From: Hydractinia symbiolongicarpus
Taxonomy: Eukaryota > Cnidaria > Hydrozoa > Anthoathecata > Hydractiniidae
Length of the DNA: 64,000 bases
NCBI RefSeq assembly: GCF_029227915.1
Contig: NC_079882.1
Coordinates: 30,496,001-30,560,000 of the forward strand
Reading direction: 5' to 3'
Under the pieces are notes generated by a model. It was not told where the DNA came from, searched no databases, and saw only the letters and a program-made list of their open reading frames with translations. Below are positions 58,283 through 64,000 of this stretch, one piece after another; the stretch's first letter is position 1; the number at the start of each line of letters is the position of its first letter. Made by a program: the position numbers and the translations under genes.

Positions 58283-60105
58283 CTAAATTTCTAAATGAAG
58301 CGCTACCGCAGCGCCCAGTGTAATCACTGAATTCCAGCAATCATGTCAAAATAAGAAAATGGTTATTTCTTGCAGTCCAATTGGCTCATTTATAACATTT
58401 ATAATGTGAAAGTCCAAAATCAGTTCAATTAAGTCCCACAGTCAATGGTAATATCTGAAACATATCGCTAAATACATGTTGGTACGAATATGTGACGCAA
58501 CCGTTGTGATTCAAACGGACTGATACCGTTAGAAACTCAACGAAATATAGTTTTTGAAACTGTCTCCATTTCCTTAGTGCGCGCTAACGGCTAAGATTGG
58601 TCTCACAGTACAAAATGACTTATCTAAATTTCTAAATGAAGCGCTACCGCAGCGCCCAGTGTAATCACTGAATTCCAGCAATCATGTCAAAATAAGAAAA
58701 ATGTTATTTCTTGCAGTCCAATTGGCTCATTTATCACAGTTATAATGTCAAAGTCCAAAAACAGTTCAATTAAGTCCCACAGTCAATCGTTTCACTGTTA
58801 AAAGCGATGGAACCTGGTAATATAAGAAACATAACGCTAAGTACATGTTGGTACAAATATGTGACGCAGCCGTTGTAATTAAAACGCACTGATACCGTTA
58901 GAAAGTCAATGAAATAAAGTTTTTGAAACTGTCTCCATTTCCTCAGCGCGCGCTAACGGCTAAGATTGGTCCCACAATTCCAAATGACTTATTTATCTAA
59001 ATTTCTTAATGAAGCGCTACTGCAGCGGCCAGTGTAACCGCTGAATTCCAGCAATTATGTCAAAATAAGAAGAATTTTATTTCTTGGCGTCTAATTGGCT
59101 CATTTATCACATTTATAATGTCAAAGTCCAAAATCAGTTCAATTAAGTCACAGTCAATCGTATCACAGATAAAAGCGATGCAACCTGGTAATATGAGAAA
59201 AATAACGCTAAGTACATGTTGGTACGAATATGTGACGCACCCGTTGTAACTCAAGCGCACTGATACCGTTAGAAACTTAAGGAAATATAGTTTTTGAAAC
59301 TGTCTCCATTTCCTTAGCGCGCGCTAACGGCTAAGATTGGTCCCACAGTACAAAATGACTTATCTAAATTTCTAAATGAAGCGCTACCGCAGCGCCCAGT
59401 GTAATCACTGAATTCCAGCAATCATGTCAAAATAAGAAAAATGTTATTTCTTGCAGTACAATTGGCTCATTTATCACGTTTATAATGTTAAAGTCCAAAA
59501 TCAGTTCAATTAAGTCCCACAGTCAATCGTTTCACTGTTAAAAGCGATGGAACCTGGTAATATAAGAAACATAACGCTAAGTACATGTTTGTACAAATAT
59601 GTGACGCAGCCGTTGTAATTCAAACGCACTGATACCGTTAGTAAGTCAATGAAATAAAGTTTTTGAAACTGTCTCCATTTCCTCAGCGCGCGCTATCGGC
59701 TAAGATTGGTCCCACAATTCCAAATGACTTATTTATCTAAATTTCTTAATGAAGCGCTACTGCAGCGGCCAGTGTAACCGCTGAATTCCAGCAATCATAT
59801 CAAATTGTGAAGAATGTTATTTCTTGGAGTCCAATTGTCTCATTTATCGCATTCATAAGTTCAATGTCTAAAATCAGTTCAATTAAGTCCCTCGGTCATT
59901 TGTTTCACTGTTAAAAGCCATGCAACCTGGTAATATCTAAAACATATCGCTAAATACACGTTGGTACGAATATGTGACGCAACCGTTGTGATTCAGACGG
60001 ACTGATACCGTTAGTAACTTAAGGAAGTATAGTTTTTGAAACTGTCTCCATTTCCTTAGCGCGCGCTAACGGCTAAGATTGGTCCCACAGCACAAAATGA
60101 CTTAT
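58283..60105 (+). repeat. 1,823-bp five-monomer HOR
   Basis: Units start at 58283 (X, 341 bp), 58624 (P), 58997 (Q front), 59364 (P) and 59737 (Q). From 57174 onward every unit recurs at +1,823 (57174/58997, 57541/59364, 57914/59737, 58283/60106). The 58283 unit is a chimera of X and the unit before P, which explains loss of one monomer relative to the 2,196-bp copy. The 66-codon minus-strand frame recurs at 59060-59260. Confidence 0.88.
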
Positions 60106-60819
60106 CTAAATTTCTAAATGAAGCGCTACCGCAGCGCCCAGTGTAATCACTGAATTCCAGCAATCATGTCAAAATAAGAAAATGGTTATTTCTTGCAGTC
60201 CAATTGGCTCATTTATAACATTTATAATGTGAAAGTCCAAAATCAGTTCAATTAAGTCCCACAGTCAATGGTAATATCTGAAACATATCGCTAAATACAT
60301 GTTGGTACGAATATGTGACGCAACCGTTGTGATTCAAACGGACTGATACCGTTAGAAACTCAACGAAATATAGTTTTTGAAACTGTCGCTATTTCTTCAG
60401 CGCGCGCTAACGACTAGGATTGTTCCCACAGTATAAAATGACATATTTATCTACATTTTTAAATAAAGCGCTACCTCAGCGCCTGGTGTAATCGTTGAGT
60501 TCAATCAATCATGTAAAATTAAGAAGAATGTTTTTTATTGGAGTCCAATTGTCTGATTTATCACATTTATAAGTTCAAAGTTCAAAATCCGTTCAATTAA
60601 GTCCCACAGTCAATCGTTTCATTGTTAAAAGCGATGCCACCTGGTAATATCAGAAACATATCGCTAAATACATGTTGGTACAAATATGTGACGCAACCGT
60701 TGTAACTCAAACGGACTGATACCCTTAGAAAGTCAATGAAATAAAGTTTTTAAAACTGTCTCCATTTCCTGAGTGCGCGCTAACGGCTAAGATTGGTCTC
60801 ACAGTACAAAATGACTTAT
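60106..60819 (+). repeat. Start of a third HOR copy: X and its partner
   Basis: Units at 60106 (X, 345 bp) and 60451 (369 bp) repeat 56087 and 56432, including the gacatatttatctac boundary, gctacctcagcgcc and gcgatgccacctgg. It therefore resembles the six-monomer copy rather than the five-monomer one. Confidence 0.86.
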
Positions 60820-63784
60820 CTAAATTTCTAAATGAAGCGCTACCGCAGCGCCCAGTGTAATCACTGAATTCCAGCAATCATGTCAAAATAAGAAAAATGT
60901 TATTTCTTGCAGTCCAATTGGCTCATTTATCACAGTTATAATGTTAAAATCCAAAATCAGTTCAATTAAGTCCCACAGTCAATCGTTTCACTGTTAAAAG
61001 CGATGGAACCTGGTAATATAAGAAACATAACGCTAAGTACATGTTGGTACAAATATGTGACGCAGCCGTTGTAATTCAAACGCACTGATACCGTTAGAAG
61101 GTCAATGAAATAAAGTTTTTGAAACCGTCTCCATTTCCTCAGCGCGCTAACGGCTAAGATTGGTCCCACAGTACAAAATGACTTATTTATCTAAATTTCT
61201 TAATGAAACGCTACCGCAGCGGCCAGTGTAACCGCTGAAATCCACCAATCATGTCAAAATGTGAATAATGTTATTTCTTGGAGTCCAATTGTCTCATTCA
61301 TAGCATTCGTAAGTTCAAAGTCTAAAATCAGTTCAATTAAGTCCGTCGGTCATTTGTTTCACTGTTAAAAGCCATGCAACCTGGTAATATCTGAAACATA
61401 TCGCTAAATACACGTTGGTACGAATATGTGACGCAACCGTTGTGACTAAAACGGACTGATACTGTTAAAAACTTAAGGAAATATAGTTTTTGAAACTGTC
61501 TCCATTTCCTTAGCGCGCGCTAACGGCTAAGATTGGTCCCACAGTACAAAATGACTTATCTAAATTTCTAAATGAAGCGCTACCGCAGCGCCCAGTGTAA
61601 TCACTGAATTCCAGCAATCATGTCAAAATAAGAAAAATGTTATTTCTTGGCGTCCAATTGGCTCATTTATCACATTTATAATGTCAAAGTCCAAAATCAG
61701 TTCAATTAAGTCTCACACTCAATCGTTTCACAGATAAAAGCGATGCAACCCGGTAATATCAGAAACATAATGCTAAGTACATGTTGGTACGAATATGTGA
61801 CGCAGCCGTTGTAATTCAAGCGCACTGATACCGTTAAAAAGTCAATGAAATAAAGTTTTTGAAACTGTCTCCACTTCCTCAGCGCGCGCTAACGGCTAAG
61901 ACTGGTCCCACAATTCAAAATGACTTATTTATCTAAATTTCTTAATTAAGCGCTACCGCAGCGGCCAGTGTAACCGCTGAATTCCAGCAATCATGTCAAA
62001 TTGTGAAGAATGTTATTTCTTGGAGTCCAATTGTCTTATTCATCGCATTTATAAGTTCAATGTCCAAAATCAGTTCAATTAAGTCCCTCGGTCATTTGTT
62101 TCACTGTTAAAAGCCATGCAACCTGGTAATATCTGAAACATATCGCTAAATACACGTTGGTACGAATATGTGACGCAACCGTTGTGACACAAACGGACTG
62201 ATACCTTAGAAACTTAAGGAAATATAGTTTTTGAAACTGTCTCCATTTCCTTAGCGCGCGCTAACGGCTAAGGTTGGTCCCACAGTACAAAATGACTTAT
62301 CTAAATTTCTAAATGAAGCGCTACCGCAGCGCCCAGTGTAATCACTGAATTCCAGCAATCATGTCAAAATAAGAAAAGTGTTATTTCTTGCAGTCCAATT
62401 GGCTCATTTATCACATTTATAATGTCAAAGTCCAAAATCAGTTCAATTAAGTCCCACCGTCAATCGTTTCACTGTTAAAAGTGATGGAACCTGGTAATAT
62501 CAGAAACATAACGCTAAGTACATGTTGGTACAAATATGTGACTCAGCCGTTGTAATTCAAACGCACTGATACCGTTAGAAAGTCAATGAAATAAAGTTTT
62601 TGAAACTCTCTCCATTTCCTCAGCGCGCGCTAACGGCTAAGGTTGGTCCCACAATTCCAAATGACTTATTTATCTAAATTTCTTAATGAAGCGCTACCGC
62701 AGTGGCCAGTGTAACCGCTGATATCCAGCAATCATGTCAAATTGTGAAGAATGTTATTTCTTGGAGTCCAATTGTCTCCTTCATCGCATTCATAAGTTCA
62801 AAGTCCAAAATCAGTTCAATTAAGTCCCTCGGTCATTTGTTTCACTGATAAAAGCCATGCAACCTGGTAATATCTGAAACATATCGCTAAATACACGTTG
62901 GTACGAATATGTGACGCAACCGTTGTGACTAAAACGGACTGATACCGTTAGAAACTTAAGGAAATATAGTTTTTGAAACTGTCTCCATTTCCTTAGCGCG
63001 CGCTAACGGCTAAGATTGGTCCCACATTTCAAAATGACTTATCTAAATTTCTAAATGAAGCGCTACCGCAGCGCCCAGTGTAATCACTGAATTCCAGCAA
63101 TCATGTCAAAATAAGAAAAATGATATTTCTTGCAGTACAATTGGCTCATTTATCACGTTTATAATGTTAAAGTCCAAAATCAGTTCAATTAAGTCCCACA
63201 GTCAATCGTTTCACTGTTAAAAGCGATGGAACCTGGTAATATAAGAAACATAACGCTAAGTACATGTTTGTACAAATATGTGACGCAGCCGTTGTAATTC
63301 AAACGCACTGATACCGTTAGAAAGTCAATGAAATAAAGTTTTTGAAACTGTCTCCATTTCCTCAGCGCGCGCTAACGGCTAAGATTGGTCCCACAATTCC
63401 AAATGACTTATTTATCTAAATTTCTTAATGAAGCGCTACTGCAGCGGCCAGTGTAACCGCTGAATTCCAGCAATCATATCAAATTGTGAAGAATGTTATT
63501 TCTTGGAGTCCAATTGTCTCATTTATCGCATTCATAAGTTCAATGTCCAAAATCAGTTCAATTAAGACCCTCGGTCATTTGTTTCACTGTTAAAAGCCAT
63601 GCAAACTGGTAATATCTGAAACATATCGCTAAATACACGTTGGTACGAATATGTGACGCAACCGTTGTGATTCAAACGGACTGATACCGTTAGAAACTTA
63701 AGGAAGTATAGTTTTTGAAACTGTCTCCATTTCCTTAGCGCGCGCTAACGGCTAAGATTGGTCCCACATTTCAAAATGACTTAT
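60820..63784 (+). repeat. Alternating P-Q dimers, four copies of about 741 bp
   Basis: P units start at 60820, 61560, 62301 and 63043 and Q units at 61191, 61933, 62674 and 63416. P: ctaaatttctaaatgaagc, gtgtaatcactgaattcc, gtcaaaataagaaaaatg. Q: ctaaatttcttaatgaagc, agcggccagtgtaaccgctg, caaattgtgaagaatg, ccctcggtcatttg. Boundaries alternate strictly between the 4-bp-shortened form (before P) and the full form (before Q), giving 740, 741, 742 and 742 bp. A 67-codon minus-strand frame at 60966-61169 is within a P unit and is not treated as a gene. Confidence 0.9.
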
Positions 63785-64000
63785 CTAAATTTCTAAATGA
63801 AGCGCTACCGCAGCGCCCAGTGTAATCACTGAATTCCAGCAATCATATCAAATTGTGAAGAATGTTATTTCTTGGAGTCCAATTGTCTCATTTATCGCAT
63901 TCATAAGTTCAATGTCCAAAATCAGTTCAATTAAGACCCTCGGTCATTTGTTTCACTGTTAAAAGCCATGCAAACTGGTAATATCTGAAACATATCGCTA
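63785..64000 (+). repeat. Partial P/Q chimeric monomer at the window edge
   Basis: Begins as P (gtgtaatcactgaattcc) and from about 63835 continues as Q (caatcatatcaaattgtgaa), with the same private marks as the preceding Q unit (aagaccctcggtcatttg, catgcaaactgg), 369 bp upstream. It is cut by the window end, so the array continues beyond 64000. Confidence 0.85.

Larger units (their letters stand above)
51643..64000 (+). repeat. Satellite array, right plus-orientation block (zone IV)
   Basis: Orientation returns to plus and continues to the window edge with about 34 units, starting at 51988, 52360, 52734, 53107, 53483, 53856, 54227, 54601, 54974, 55345, 55718, 56087 and onward to 63785. The subtypes differ from zone I: accgcagcg replaces accacagcg in most units, ctccatttcctt replaces ctctatttcttc, and many unit boundaries have lost 4 bp (gacttatcta instead of gacttatttatcta). 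I found none of the 119-bp-deleted short monomers here; instead there are three 341-345-bp units with a different 28-bp deletion. No gene or mobile element is visible. Confidence 0.96.

Noticed and set aside
1-64000. CRISPR array
   Set aside because: There are direct repeats, but they are 254-376 bp and contiguous, with no short repeat/unique spacer alternation.
1-64000. Identification with a named satellite family or species
   Set aside because: Several insect and other animal satellites have monomers of 350-390 bp, but length alone is not enough and I do not recognise the sequence. A database search with one monomer would decide.

Overview
The whole 64 kb window is one family of AT-rich tandem satellite DNA. 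I see no protein-coding gene, rRNA, tRNA, transposon, CRISPR array or unique single-copy stretch longer than part of one repeat unit. Using the 'atttat|cta' point as an arbitrary monomer start (phase 1), I placed about 184 units by hand. The basic monomer is 371-376 bp, most often 373 bp. Such an array, with higher-order repeats (HORs) of mixed monomer subtypes, points to centromeric or pericentromeric/heterochromatic DNA of a eukaryote. I cannot name the species or recognise the family from the sequence alone.

Layout: (I) 1-31437, plus orientation. Full monomers are mixed with a 254-bp short monomer (S) that has lost 119 bp. HORs here include a 626-bp dimer, a 1,372-bp tetramer, a 2,116-bp hexamer and a tandem duplication of an 8.1-kb block (3992-12103 followed by 12104-18470). 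(II) 31438-38172, plus orientation: a 9-monomer HOR of 3,236 bp, entered through an odd 428-bp monomer. (III) 38173-51642, minus orientation: 13,470 bp of the same satellite flipped, with HORs of about 748, 1,747 and 2,490 bp. (IV) 51643-64000, plus orientation again: more divergent subtypes with a 1,118-bp trimer, 1,823/2,196-bp HORs and a final run of alternating dimers of about 741 bp.

The most notable structure is the flipped block. Its left junction is a 50-bp perfect inverted repeat around a 24-bp spacer. Its right junction is an imperfect inverted repeat. Diagnostic subtypes at the left end of the flipped block match the right flank, and subtypes toward its right end match the left flank. 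This fits inversion in place better than an inverted duplication. However, the monomer phase does not close up at either junction, so about 207 and 213 bp (modulo one monomer) must have been lost, or more than one event occurred.

The few short open reading frames of 66-89 codons all lie inside ordinary monomers and recur where the repeat recurs; I treat them as chance. All identities were judged by eye and all boundaries were counted by hand, so allow a few bases of error, more where marked approximate.
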